NCBI RefSeq assembly: GCF_042453785.1
Contig: NC_091677.1
Span: forward strand, 29,451,501-29,515,500
DNA length: 64,000 bases
Source: Malus domestica
Taxonomy: Eukaryota > Streptophyta > Magnoliopsida > Rosales > Rosaceae
Direction of reading: 5' to 3'
Positions 44,346 through 61,379 of this stretch are shown here, piece after piece. Below the pieces are notes generated by a model. It was given only the letters and a program-made list of their open reading frames with translations, did not search any database and was not told the origin of the DNA. Made by a program: the position numbers and the translations under genes. The first letter of the stretch is position 1, and every line of letters begins with the position of its first letter.

Positions 44346-45240
44346 AGTCTCGTAGTGAACAGGGTTCACGCGTAACCGTTCACTCCAGCCTTGATTTTAG
44401 GGGCGTGCCTGAAGAATCAGGTCAACGCACCATCCATGAGGAAGATAAGCAGCACAACTGTACGTTGGAAGCAGGCTCCACCAATTCTCTAGTCCAGCTG
44501 TTGGAGGAAGCGGAGTGCAGACCACCCCAGAATTGCAGAGCGTCGAAGCTGCAGGCAGGAAGGCAACCCATCCAATTTGGAGACATACAACGGTTGCTCG
44601 ATGAGCAACTTAGAGACTTCAAAACAAAATGAAACTTGGAGAACGCACTACGCATGTAGGCGGCTATCGTGAATGTTTCACCGTTCACAAACGAGATCGA
44701 GCAGAGACGACCTCCCCAGAGGTTCTCACATTGTTTGATGGATATTTGGACCCAGACCGGCACCTGAAGCTCTAACGAAGTGTCATGATACTTCCTTCAC
44801 AAGCTGGACAAAGCCTTGATGCGCCATGACTTTGCACGGAGTAGTTCAAGATTGGTTCCATCGACAGTTTCGAACAACTCGCCTTCGTTTTCAGAAGGAA
44901 TACTCATCCTGTCGAGTTATCAAGAATTGTCTGATCACCTCTTCAATGTGGTCAAGAAGCCCAAGGAGGCTATCAGGGAGTACATTCAGCGCTTCAAGAC
45001 CAAGAAGGCCAAGATTGTCAACCACAATGAAACAGTCGTGTGAGCAACTTTCAAGCGAGGACTGCCAACATCATCCACTCCGCACAGACATCACCATAAA
45101 CCCAAAGCAAATCTTAGCTGAGGTATTTAACTTAGCAGAGCATCACATGCTTTGGAACGACAAAAAAGGGGCAGCTAAGGCGCCATATTCTACTAAGAAG
45201 TTGAAAAATAAAATTAAACTAATTTGGACAAGAAATTAGC
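44346..45240 (+). mobile_element. Ty3/Gypsy gag fossil fragment
   Basis: Plus-strand frames around 44405-44632 and 44816-45239 match plant Gypsy gag: a DGYLDPDRHL motif, then DWFHR, then KKPKEAIREYIQRFKTKKAKI (motif reduced here to its IREYIQRF core), then ILAEVFNLAEHHMLW. It is a decayed relic with several breaks and no LTRs or pol. It abuts the Copia relic on the opposite strand at ~44345. Confidence 0.8.
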
Positions 45241-45671
45241 GAACCTAATGCTACTTATTGCTTATAAAATTGAAATCTTTTTCAGTTACCTCGTCCAAGA
45301 ACTAGGCTGCGCATCTTGAGACGCGTCCAACAGGTTGCGCTCGTCTTGAGACGGCAGTCGCGTTCTGACTTTTTTTTGCAAGAAAGAAACCTAGTGGAAC
45401 CTTCTTGAAAGCGAATATCCTGAAATATCCCCACCAATAACACGTACCAAGACTGAAACAGAACTTTTGGCAAAGGGTAACTTTGTCCAATCACTTGAAT
45501 AAAAACCTCCCCGAAACGGCGGCAGTTGCATGATACCGCGTCCCAGTAGGTTTGGTAGGTTTTTCTTGTTTACTTTGAATTAGTTCACAAGTCTGGCTTG
45601 CTTTTTTGATAGACAATTTCAACGTTCTCATCTTCTCTTTCTACCAACATTCCCAGAAAATACATCTCTGC

Positions 45672-45682
45672 TTATATATTTA
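45672..45682 (+). promoter_or_regulatory. TATA box of the TAXIMIN gene
   Basis: TTATATATTTA lies ~180 bases before the ATG at 45857, with a plausible leader between. Confidence 0.5.
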
Positions 45683-45856
45683 AGGAGTCTCCAAGTGTCT
45701 TACGGAAGACGTAATCGGGAACAATTTTCTCTCTAAGTTCCTCGAACAATAATCATCAGAAAATAAAAATCTGGTTTTGGTTTGAGAAAGTTTCTGGATT
45801 TGCGTCGTTTTGGCTGCGTAGTACGTCAGAGATCTTATTTAAATCCGATCAAAATC

Positions 45857-46238
45857 ATGGGAGATTGCAGGCCATTGGGTTTCTTGCTGGGTTTGCCTTT
45901 TGCTTTGATCGCATTGGTCTTGTCTGTTCTCGGCGCTGTCATCTGGGTTTTCGGGTGAGTAGTAATTCTTTTTACGGGTTCTCTGTGATTCTGATTTTGT
46001 TGTTCTTGCCCTTCCTTCAACAAAGAAACTTTATACAGACGATTTGCATGCGCTGTTAACTATATATGAGATTATTATTTAAATTTTGTTTGATGATTAA
46101 TCTTAATTTTGCAGGACGGTGTTGAGTTGCTTGTGCCCTTGCTGCATTTGTTTTAGTGGATTAGCGAATCTTGCGGTTTCTCTTATCAAGCTTCCTGTCA
46201 AAATTATTACATGGTTTATTGACCAGATCCCTTGTTGA
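45857..46238 (+). CDS. TAX1: Signalling peptide TAXIMIN
   Basis: There are two exons: 45857-45954 (98 nt) and 46115-46238 (124 nt), with a 160-bp intron (donor GG|GTGAGT, acceptor TTTTGCAG|). The product is 73 residues, the usual length of the family. It starts [17 protein letters not shown], nearly invariant in TAXIMIN, and a hydrophobic segment (residues ~8-33) acts as a signal or membrane sequence. The cysteine cluster CLCPCC (38-43) follows, and the protein ends WFIDQIPC, matching the conserved W..-IPC end. TAXIMIN peptides are conserved land-plant regulators linked to specialised metabolism in Taxus cultures and to lateral-organ separation in Arabidopsis (family knowledge). The frame is intact. 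TAX1 versus TAX2 cannot be decided here. Confidence 0.93.
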
Positions 46239-46486
46239 TCATGTGTCTCACACTTATTGTACGTTTGTACATTTCTTTCTTTTTTACTTGTTGATTCTTT
46301 ATCATTGTATTTTAAGATTTTATTAGATTCGAATAAAACCGTTTACATCATATGGAACACTTTATTCGACCAATCCGGGTCAAACTCACTGACATCGGCC
46401 ACCGGCCACCGTCCACCTACACCCGGCTGCACGATCACTACTTCTGGCATCTCCTCGCGGTACCAAACCATAGCCCCCTTGCATAA

Positions 46487-46781
46487 GGGCTGGTTTGGTA
46501 TTGTTGTGCTTTGAAAAAAAAAACTGTTTCTACTGTACTATGAGAATAAGCAGCTTTAAAATAAAGCAGCAAAGTGTTTGGTAAACTTTTTTGTAAAAGT
46601 GCTTTTGAAAAAAAAAATAGTATTATAGTGTTTGGTAAACTTTTATATAAAACAGATGTGAAAAAAAGCCGGTTTTTCTAAACTGTGAAAAAAACTGAAA
46701 TTGAATGTTTACCAAACAGAAAAAAACTCCTAACTTTTTTTTATACCCATTTTTTTTTCAGAATCACCTCAGTACCAAACC
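46487..46781. mobile_element. MITE family D, copy 3
   Basis: GGGCTGGTTTGGTATTG to CAGTACCAAACC, about 295 bp, the reverse orientation of copies 1 and 2. A further TACCAAACCATAGCCC end lies just before it at 46461-46476, so an older copy may have been interrupted. Confidence 0.7.
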
Positions 46782-46789
46782 ATATCTAA

Positions 46790-47354
46790 ATTTAACCTTT
46801 GAAAGTTTTTCTCTATCTCCTTTCTAAAACGATCCCTTGCAAGTAATTTATTAAATTACAGTATCCGAAAATCTCATTAACTAGGGCAATTTGGACAGCA
46901 CCTTCTTCAACTTCTTTTCATTAGCAATACAATCTGAGCCTATCTAAGATCAAGGAACTATTAATGGCTCTCTAAAAATCTAGTTATACGCTCCTCGTAT
47001 AAGCGTATTTCTTTTTAAATATAAAAAGCTTAGAGTAAACCATTGAAATTTTAAGGCGTTAATAACAATCCCCAAAAAATAATAGCAACAATCTTTTTTG
47101 GGGCACGATTCAAGTTACATTCGACGAAAAAATAAAGGAGAATGGGAAAATATTTATAAAAAATCCCTATCAAAATTTGCTTTGTTCTCAAACATTCTCC
47201 AACTGTTGCCACGATTCTAATTTACATTCTATGAATAAATACAAGAAAATGGGCAAATAATATAAATACCCAACCCTTGTCTTCAAAATTTTTTAATGAT
47301 CGCCGTTGCTCTTAAGAACATTTACAACTTACTCTTCACTGCGACACTTGTGGC
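46790..47354. other. 3' flank of the CDC48C gene
   Basis: AT-rich; the part next to 47354 is likely 3'UTR on minus. Nothing else is recognised. Confidence 0.4.
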
Positions 47355-54010
<6,656 letters not shown>

Positions 54011-55219
54011 CTCTTACTTGGCAATGTTGGGTGCACAGTATCAGGGAGCCAAACCAAACTCAATTGAAACGTGAGGCGCGCTTAATTTAATTAGGGTTAG
54101 GATTTAGGTGGCCATTAAAACGGCGCAGTTTAAATGCTGTTGATTATATAATTTTTATTTTTCAATAATATTTTTTATGGATTTTTCAATAATGTGTTGG
54201 TTTTTTGGACAGAAAAAAATAGAGGAGTAATTAAGGATTTGTTTGCAATAGTTACATGTATTTAGGACAATGTTTACCTTAATAGTCAAATGATAATTGT
54301 ATTAAATACACATATTCAAATTAATATTTCTTAATCATTAAATACATGCAATATTATAATCAATCCCGTAATTTAAACCAATCCAATTTAAATGATAAGA
54401 TTTTAAATTTGTGGCCGAATTTTTCACGTAATATACTTTTTTTTAGTACATTGATTTTTTACACTAAGGAAATGAGGAAATCAGCTAACCCACACAATTG
54501 GCAACCTAATATAGTATTGAATTGATCATTCACGAGATTCGAACCCAATACCTCACTTCAATGTGAAAAAAAGTACCATCAGACCGTAGTAATGAGTGGT
54601 TTTCACATAATATACTTTTATGAACATTATTATATTACGCATTATGAGAATGGTATGATATCTCGTCTTCTTTTTTCAATCGAAAGAATAGTATCTTCAA
54701 TATATCGAAGTCACCAAATTTGTCACATATTAATCATGGAAGGAGATTCAATAACAAATATAGCCATGGGTCTACAACCATCTCTGTATCAAGCTAGATT
54801 CGCAACAATTATAGCCCTTGGAGGGTGGATTAACTCGAATATGAAGCAAGGAAGCGACTCAGCCACTAAAACGATGAGGGCCACGATCACCTTAGAAACT
54901 AACCGGTAGAAAGTGATTTCGACCCACCACAACCACATGCCCGACTCAAACCCACGAATCTATCCCGAAATGAAAACATAGAAATGGTTGAGGATGACAC
55001 TTTATTTAATGCACTAGAGAGATGGGAAAGGATGAGGCGCAAGGAAAGGGTGGAGAGAAGGAGTAGAGTGAGAAGGAAGGGGGTTTGCTGCCGACTCTAA
55101 CTGTAGCAAGAGGTCAGTGGCCGTAAGATCTTTAGTTAGGGTTTGGTGTTTAGGTAACAAGGCATAGGAAAGGCAAAGAGGTTTTTCAAGACTTTATATG
55201 GTGTATAATGTGCCACATT
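54011..55219. other. Upstream region of CDC48C and intergenic DNA
   Basis: 54011-54080 is the likely leader and promoter on minus. A frame at 54592-54909 contains HILIMEGDSITNIA, reminiscent of the RNase H-like motif VxxEGDS at the end of plant LINEs, but the match is too short to call. The rest is AT-rich. Confidence 0.4.
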
Positions 55220-55232
55220 ATTTAATGCACAA

Positions 55233-56190
55233 TTTTTTTTTTTTTTTGTTAAAAGTTGCTTTATTCCAACACAATAATTACACAAGAAAAGACCCAAATA
55301 CATACACAAAAACAAAAAAAAAGGACCTCAGAAACGACTAAAGAGCCCAAAACAAAGAAAACGCCGAAACAAACCCTAGCAGCTTCAACCAGCTGTCGTC
55401 GGAAAGCTGCTTACCAACCAACAGAAACAAACGTTCCCTGCACACACCTAAAAACAAGCTGAACAGAACCCCAAAACAAATTCCAAGACACTGCCGAGCA
55501 CCACACCGGTAGCAGCCACACATCGGCAACAAAGTGAAACCCAAAACAAAAGAAGCTAGTGGGAAAGAGCAACCCACTAGCAACAGTGTCATCAAAGGCA
55601 ATCCCAAGGAAGGTGGTGGTGTGAATATCCGAGTGAAAACTCTACGCACCTTCCGGATAAAATGCAAAAAATCGCGGTACAAATATGGAGACACCAAACC
55701 AGGATGTGAAGTCGAAGAAAGATGTGGCTGATTGGGTGGAAGATGGATTGAAGTGTCGAGGAAAGTGGAAGAAAAATGAGAAAAAGATGGAAAGAAGATG
55801 CAAAGAAAGGGAAAAAGGAAGAAACGGTAGAATGATAAAAAAGAAAAAGGAAAAAAAGTAGAAGGAAGGAAGAAGGAAAGTGGAAGGGAGGAGAGAAGGG
55901 AGAAAAAACGGGGGAAAAGTGGAAGTTGGAAGAAAGTGACGATCAGGCCCTTGGAGAGGGGGAAACTGAAGCTCAGGGAGAAGGAAGGAAAAAGAAAAGT
56001 GGAAAAGGAGAAGAAGAGGAGTGCCACCGATCCTGGTCATAGCTTAAGGTCTACGGCTGCGGGAAGGATGAAACGGAGAACACTCAAACATTGTTGAGAA
56101 AGGCTCTCACAAGGAGAGAAAAGCTGAGAGCTTGCTAAGTTTTAAATTGGTTAGGGACTGATTGTATGAATTACAGAAAAAAGGTTCAGC
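55233..56190 (-). mobile_element. LINE-like non-autonomous retroposon, 958 bp
   Basis: ATTTAATGCACAA flanks both sides exactly (55220-55232, 56191-56203), a 13-bp duplication typical of LINE-driven insertion. Read on minus it begins near a CTTGTGAGAGCCTTTCTCAAC leader, passes a long pyrimidine tract (~55990-55745), and ends with GGAATAAAGC (a polyadenylation signal) and an A-run (T-run at 55233-55248 on plus). No reverse transcriptase is present. The 229-codon frame across the pyrimidine tract is low-complexity F/S/L sequence and not a convincing gene. It is either an internally deleted LINE or another transcript copied in trans. Confidence 0.8.
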
Positions 56191-56203
56191 ATTTAATGCA
56201 CAA

Positions 56204-57706
56204 CTTTGGTGCATGAAGTATATGCAGCACCACCCATTGTGAAATATACAACTTATGAATCATGAATACTGACGACGCTAAAGATCGAATTGTACTAAAA
56301 ATCGCAATGCACGATGATAGGTGTTGTGCTAGACCAACCCAACAAGAGTTCTTAACCTTCTTTTGGAAGAAACGAAAGCAAAATAATTTTCTGGAAAGTT
56401 CCAAGGACACCATCTTAACTGTTCATGTTCAATTACTTAAACTACAGTATGGTAATATTCCTCTTCACTTGTAAGTGTGAGGTATTAAATTCGAATTTCG
56501 TAGATCACGAATTCGATATCGAATTAGGTTGTTCATTATGTGGCTTCCGAACTCTAATGTAAAATATATCGTTGTACTTAAAGATCTGACAAAAGAATGA
56601 AAATTCTAATTGAAAATTACTATCGTTGAAACCGTATTTTGTTTAAAAAAGTTAAGAGAATACGTTGATTTATTAAAGAGAATATATAGATTTGTTAAAA
56701 AAAAAAAAAGTAAACAAGTATTCGCGCAAATGGTTGATCATGCCATGTTACTTGCCAATATTCTTATATTCTCACAAAGGTAAGGTTACTATCGTATGAA
56801 CTCATTTATAATGTTTGCCGATATTTTTGTCTATCAGAATATGAAATTTAAGAAACTGTTTCTACTACAACAACGGGTTGTATTGTTCTTTGTTAAGATG
56901 TTGTGACACAACAAAATCATGTCACCACCAAAAACTTAGTGATTAAGTATCAAATCTTTCGTAAAAATTAACATATGCTCACATACAAAGTGTTTGTGAA
57001 AGGTTTTAATTTTATTTTAAAAATAAAATAAGAGAAGAGAGAATGTGGGACTGGAAACAGAGGTTATTTTTATTTTTTAATTAGAATTCAAATATGTATA
57101 GCTTAAAAAAAAAATTAATGGTGTAAAATTACATTATTATCGGTTTTTTTTATTTATCTTCAAATTTAATTATAGTGTTAGAATGATATTTCATGAAATT
57201 TTACAATAAAAGGTCTATTAATATATAATTTAAATTTCCAATCTCTCTCTACAATTTTCATTTTTCAAGTTTTTACTTCTCTATACTTTTCTTCTCCACT
57301 CTCCCTCTCTTACTCTCTCCTTTTATTTTCTGGAAAAGATTCAAGGATTTTCAGAACTAATTGGAAAAATATTCCATTTAAATGGAAGTTTAACTGATTA
57401 CAACATCGATCTCATGGAAAACTATTGAATTAAAACGAGCCTTGCTGCGGATGAGTCGATGACCCATTAATTCAGGGAATTCATAATTTATTTTTCATTT
57501 AAAAAAAAATCGGCAAAGGAGACTGAATAATTTAACATCAATTAGTAACCATAAAAAGTAATAGCATCGCAACACATAATCCCCAATCGAAGAGATTCAA
57601 TCATTCAAAAAGTGAAATTCATATATAAAATCCAAGCAAACAAACACCCCTACATCGTTTTTACATCAAAATAAGTACTACAAACGGAAAATTAGACATA
57701 AATAAT
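56204..57706. other. AT-rich intergenic stretch
   Basis: No gene is recognised. A CT-rich patch lies at 57240-57330. Confidence 0.4.
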
Positions 57707-57797
57707 CAGCCCTTCTTCCACGAATTTCCTAAATAATAGAGATGGATCAGCGTCTGATGTGCTTAACCCTGAACCAGCCCTTCTTCCACGAATTTCC
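57707..57797 (+). repeat. 23-bp direct repeat at the end of the small-frame locus
   Basis: 57707-57729 and 57775-57797 are identical (starting CAGCCCTTCTTCCACG). The second copy is within the 38-aa frame; the first lies just beyond its stop on minus. The 45 bases between include the stop. Confidence 0.85.
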
Positions 57798-57863
57798 GAC
57801 GATCCTCACTCCTTTGTTCACCAAGTGTTTCAGCTCCCTCACCTTGTTCCCCAACCCTGCCAT
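57747..57863 (-). CDS. Small open frame, 38 aa, copy 1 of a tandem duplicate
   Basis: The product starts MAGLGNKVRELKHLVNKG and ends GWFRVKHIRR, then TGA. It is basic (about 13 K/R/H), with no signal peptide or membrane segment. I do not recognise it. Evidence that it may be a gene: a CT-rich leader (AGAGAG runs at 57880-57940 on plus) precedes the ATG on minus; the sequence is repeated at 58345-58488 with the frame kept; and the four differences within the body all give conservative changes (L/F, K/R, I/V, K/R). Against: it is short, and four of four changes are amino-acid-changing. It could also be the first exon of a longer lost gene. Confidence 0.45.
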   Translation of the reverse strand: MAGLGNKVRELKHLVNKGVRIVGNSWKKGWFRVKHIRR

Positions 57864-58175
57864 TCTTTCTACTTTCTAGAGAGAGAAACCGCCTCAAGTT
57901 TTAGAGAGAGAGAAAGAGAGCAGCAGAGAGAAAGAGAGTAGAGAGAATGGTTTGGTTTCGCGGGGTTTTATGGGGGAACCATGGCGGTGCTGCTGCTGTT
58001 AGAAGAGGAGGTGCTGTTATTGTGTGTTGGCACGTCTCTTTTGAGAAGGGAGCCTCGTCGGATCCAACACGCGTCATTACGTGGCGGAAATCCAACGGAG
58101 AATGGTTTAATCGTGTCAATGCGTGATTAGCCGACGTTCATTGCGGGATAAGAATAAGGATGAACTGACATGTGA

Positions 58176-58376
58176 CAATGATATGTGCCTTTAATAAATT
58201 GTAAAAGATTTATTGAATACTTAAAGAAACATACTTTCATTATATTTTAATACTTCGTATAAACACTTACTTACACAAAATATAATAGATTTATTTAAAT
58301 CCGCTTAGACCCCACCTAAGCGTTAAGCTGTAGCTCGCCACCGATTAGCGCCTAGTGTGTGTTTTAGAACCATGGC
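58176..58376. mobile_element. Possible inserted repeat between the two copies
   Basis: CTAAGCGTTAAGCTGTAGC and GGCGCTAATCGGTGGCGAG-type sequence (read on minus) and an AT-rich body separate the two duplicate units and replace the end of copy 2's frame. No target duplication was identified, so the class is open. Confidence 0.35.
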
Positions 58377-58488
58377 CTCTGATGTGCTTAACCCTGAACC
58401 AGCCCTTCCTCCACGAATTTCCGACGACCCTCACTCCTCTGTTCACAAAGTGTTTCAGCTCCCTCACCTTGTTCCCCAACCCTGCCAT
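58345..58488 (-). CDS. Small open frame, copy 2, with a repeat-derived tail
   Basis: The frame gives 47 residues: the first 37 match copy 1 (MAGLGNKVRELKHFVNRG...RVKHIR), then GHGSKTHTRR and a stop. The extra residues come from sequence beginning CCATGGTTCTAAAACACAC on minus, which is not shared with copy 1 and looks like the end of an inserted repeat (58180-58376). The leader and upstream block are kept. Like copy 1 it is unrecognised, and coding status is unproven. Confidence 0.4.
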   Translation of the reverse strand: MAGLGNKVRELKHFVNRGVRVVGNSWRKGWFRVKHIRGHGSKTHTRR

Positions 58489-58846
58489 TCTTTCTTTCTA
58501 CTTTTGAGAGAGAAACCACCTAAAAGTTTTAGAGTGAGAAAGAGAGCGGAGAGAGAGAGTAGAGAGAAAGGTTTGGTTTCGCGGGGCGGTGCTGCTGCGG
58601 TTAGAAGAGGAGGTGCTGTAATTGTGTGTTGGTCACGTCTCTTTTGAAAAGGGGGCCGCCTCGGATCCAACTCACGCATCACACGTGGCGGAAATCCAAC
58701 GGAGATGGTTTAATCGTAATCAATGCGTGATTAGCCGACGTTAATTGCTGGGTAAGAATAAGGATGACTTTATTTTATTATATGGGACCACAACCGTTTG
58801 TAATTTATTTGGAGTTCTAGTCGACACGAAGTGGTGGGTCTTGAGT

Positions 58847-59382
58847 AAGGTATAAAATATTGATGATATCGAAAATATCGGTAGTCTAAAAATATAAAAT
58901 ATTGATGATATCGAAAATATCGGTAGTCTAAAAACACGGAAATTTGGATGAAAATATTAGAATATTATCGATATTGATAAAAATTGAATTAAAACCATGA
59001 AAATTGTAAGAAAAACTTGGAAATTTTTATTGAAACTTTGCAGGATGTTTATTTAGTCAATTATCTATTAGTTTATCACAAAAAAATGGAAGGAAATGCA
59101 TTGCATGATAGATATAACTGATTTAAGTTGATTATACAGTGAGCTGACAAACATTGTGAGTGTAGAAAATATGTAGTAATTAATGAAAGAAGTTTAAACA
59201 CACCATAATCATTTATATATAATGAATTAGTACAATATTTTACACTTTATACATTGCATGGTAAGATACATGAGTGACCTAGCAAGGTCTAAAATATCGA
59301 TGATATCGAAAATATCGGTAGTCTAAAAACACGGAAATTTCGATGGAAATATCGGGATATTATGGATATTTTAGACCATGAC
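58847..59382. mobile_element. hAT-type non-autonomous element, 536 bp
   Basis: TCTTGAGT flanks both sides exactly (58839-58846, 59383-59390). Inverted ends are AAGGTATAAAATAT and ATATTTTAGACC. The motif ATATTGATGATATCGAAAATATC with GGTAGTCTAAAAA occurs twice in tandem at the left end (58851, 58892) and again near the right end (~59288). No transposase. Confidence 0.8.
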
Positions 59383-59439
59383 TCTTGAGTTGCTCATAAG
59401 TTTCGAATCGTTGCTACAGTACGGTGTCCAATTCAAAAT

Positions 59440-59640
59440 GGAGATGGATTGTCTACCCTCCCATCTCATGCCCTTCTCATCACGGTTAAGTCACGTTAAC
59501 ATTTTATATTGATTTTTTTTATAGAAATAATAAGACAAAAAGTAATGAGAATATAAAATGTTGACGTGACTTAATCGTGACCACATAAATAGAAGATGAT
59601 GAGAAGGGCATCAAATGGGGAGGGGAGACAATTCATCTCC
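59440..59640. mobile_element. Mutator-type MITE, 201 bp
   Basis: GGAGATGGATTGTCTACCC at the left and GGGAGACAATTCATCTCC at the right are inverted. The arms extend ~55 bases (GATGCCCTTCTCATCA type). ATTCAAAAT flanks both sides exactly (59431-59439, 59641-59649). Confidence 0.92.
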
Positions 59641-59649
59641 ATTCAAAAT

Positions 59650-60410
59650 AACTTGATGAAGTTGTAGGCCATGATCAAAAAAGAAAAAGAAAAAATACAT
59701 TTAATCTAAATTAGTTTTTCTTAATTAAAAATAATTAAACATGGGCATGTTCCAACTTTGAGAAAATAAAAATTGTTACAAGTTAAATACTTAATGCTAC
59801 ATTGAGTAGAACCAAGTGAAGGTGGTGGGTGAATCTGGTGGTGGGTTATAGTAGTTAGATTTCTTTCTTTTTAATTCTTTACGTTATGAATTCAAACTTT
59901 TTTTCTTTTCTCTTTATGATGCGATTGATACGCAAAAGAGAGTTTGTGGGAATAATTTTCCATGACTTTTCCTAAGGCATGAAAAATACATTTCTCCATT
60001 TTCACATTTGGTGAAGTTGGAAAATGAAATAGAAAAGAAAGAGATAATTTAATCTTATACCGTAAACCAATCTTATCATGACATAACTTTGACAAAAGGT
60101 CCAATGTTATACAATAAATAAAGTACATTAGTAAAGAACCTTATCTTTAGGTCATGTTGGAAAGCAAGTATATATGTGCAAGCACTAATCATGATACAAA
60201 TCTAGGGCCTTCCTGGATGGACTGACCTCGGATTGATTTACTCTGGTTATTTCCCACTAACTTCCTCCTTCATTCGAAGAAGTCACCATCAATGAAACTA
60301 GTGAAAAGTTGTACACAGAAGAGAAGTGCAAAATGGGTAAGGACGAAGACTTTGGAAGCAAAAGACGCACCAATCACTGATTGGCTCTCTTCCAGCCCTA
60401 TTGGAATGGT
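59650..60410. other. Intergenic stretch
   Basis: No gene or defined repeat is recognised. Confidence 0.4.
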
Positions 60411-60419
60411 TTAAATTTT

Positions 60420-60573
60420 AGGAAAACTAATGAAAAGGGCTTGAAAACTTTGAGTTTTAATGATAAGGACAAAATAAAGGGTAAAGTGAATAGTACCAGG
60501 ATTGACTTTTTAGTGTAAAAATGTGGTTTTTCGTTAAAATGAACAGTACCGAGAGTTTTTTGTTAAAATTCCC
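60420..60573 (+). mobile_element. MITE family A, copy 7
   Basis: AGGAAAACTAATGAAAAGG to TTGTTAAAATTCCC, 154 bp, with TTAAATTTT on both sides exactly (60411-60419, 60574-60582). Confidence 0.95.
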
Positions 60574-60582
60574 TTAAATTTT

Positions 60583-61297
60583 TTGTAACAAAAGAGGTGT
60601 GCAAAAACCGTTGTGGCGTAACCCTATTCTATCATGTGGATGTTAGTGGGGAAATGACTTTGTGACCTGTATCCATATACAAAGGGAAGAGGTTGGCAAA
60701 TGGAGAAAAGAAGAATATGATGATTCCTTCAAATCACATATTTCTGTTACAGAACATAATTATGACTTGTTGAAATCACCATGGTCCATGGCCCCATTCA
60801 AACTTCATCATAACAGCTTCAAATTAAAGAATGCCAGTTGCCAATGATATTCTATCATTCTGTTATTCCAGTCTTAAAAAGTGTTTAAAATATCAATAGA
60901 AGTAAAAATATCAGTATGCAAATTTAAAGAAATATTAATAATGGTTGACTTTGACGGAAATTATGGAAATTTTGCAACGGAATATGTACATCAACACTTT
61001 CAAATTTAGTCAAAATTAAAGAACTTTTTCTCAAAAAAGTTCAAATGTTTGAAATTTGTAATGAGTTGCGGCAAAATTTATTTAGTAAATCTGGTAAATA
61101 TAGTCGATATTAATTGATTTTCCCATATCTCGCCGATATAGAGTGAAGTTTTCATTTCACCTATCCCTTTTCGCATCAGTCCTTGATTTTTTGAATATTT
61201 TGACAGAAATATCTACAATTTGGTGGAAACTTTAAAGAATGACTAACGAACAGTTTATACACTTTATTTTATAAATTGGGTAAAGGGTTTAACCAAA
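60583..61297. other. Intergenic stretch
   Basis: 60880-61140 has ATATC-rich sequence (AAAATATCAATAG, TCTCGCCGATATAG) that resembles the hAT element at 58.8 kb but is too diverged to bound. No gene. Confidence 0.4.
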
Positions 61298-61379
61298 GAC
61301 GCTTTGGCCGAGTGGTTAAGGCGTGTGCCTGCTAAGTACATGGGGTTTCCCCGCGAGAGTTCGAATCTCTCAGGCGTCG
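61298..61379 (+). tRNA. tRNA-Ser(GCU), copy 1
   Basis: This is an 82-nt cytosolic-type serine tRNA. The acceptor stem GACGCTT pairs with AGGCGTC, followed by discriminator G. Box A is TGGCCGAGTGGTTAAGG, box B is GAGTTCGAATCTC, the anticodon GCT is at 61331-61333, and there is a long variable arm (CATGGGGTTTCCCCGCG), as expected for serine. A T-run terminator (TTTCTTTTT) follows at once. CCA is not encoded, as usual in eukaryotes. Confidence 0.97.

Larger units (their letters stand above)
57753..58775 (-). repeat. 625-bp-period tandem duplication of the small-frame locus
   Basis: 57753-~58170 and 58378-~58775 are direct copies that include the open frame, leader and ~270 bases of upstream sequence with a shared G-box-like (A/C)ACGTGGCGGAAATCC (58078, 58682). 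Small indels separate them, mainly in the AGAG leader and the GGTGCTGCTGC stretch. Confidence 0.85.

Noticed and set aside
54592-54909. RNase H-like remnant (MEGDSITNIA)
   Set aside because: A single short motif without the rest of the domain is not enough to call a LINE fragment.
55338-56027. 229-codon hydrophobic protein on minus, superficially membrane-like
   Set aside because: Phenylalanine, serine and leucine come from a long pyrimidine tract; another frame over the same tract is equally open, and the whole lies in a retroposon.
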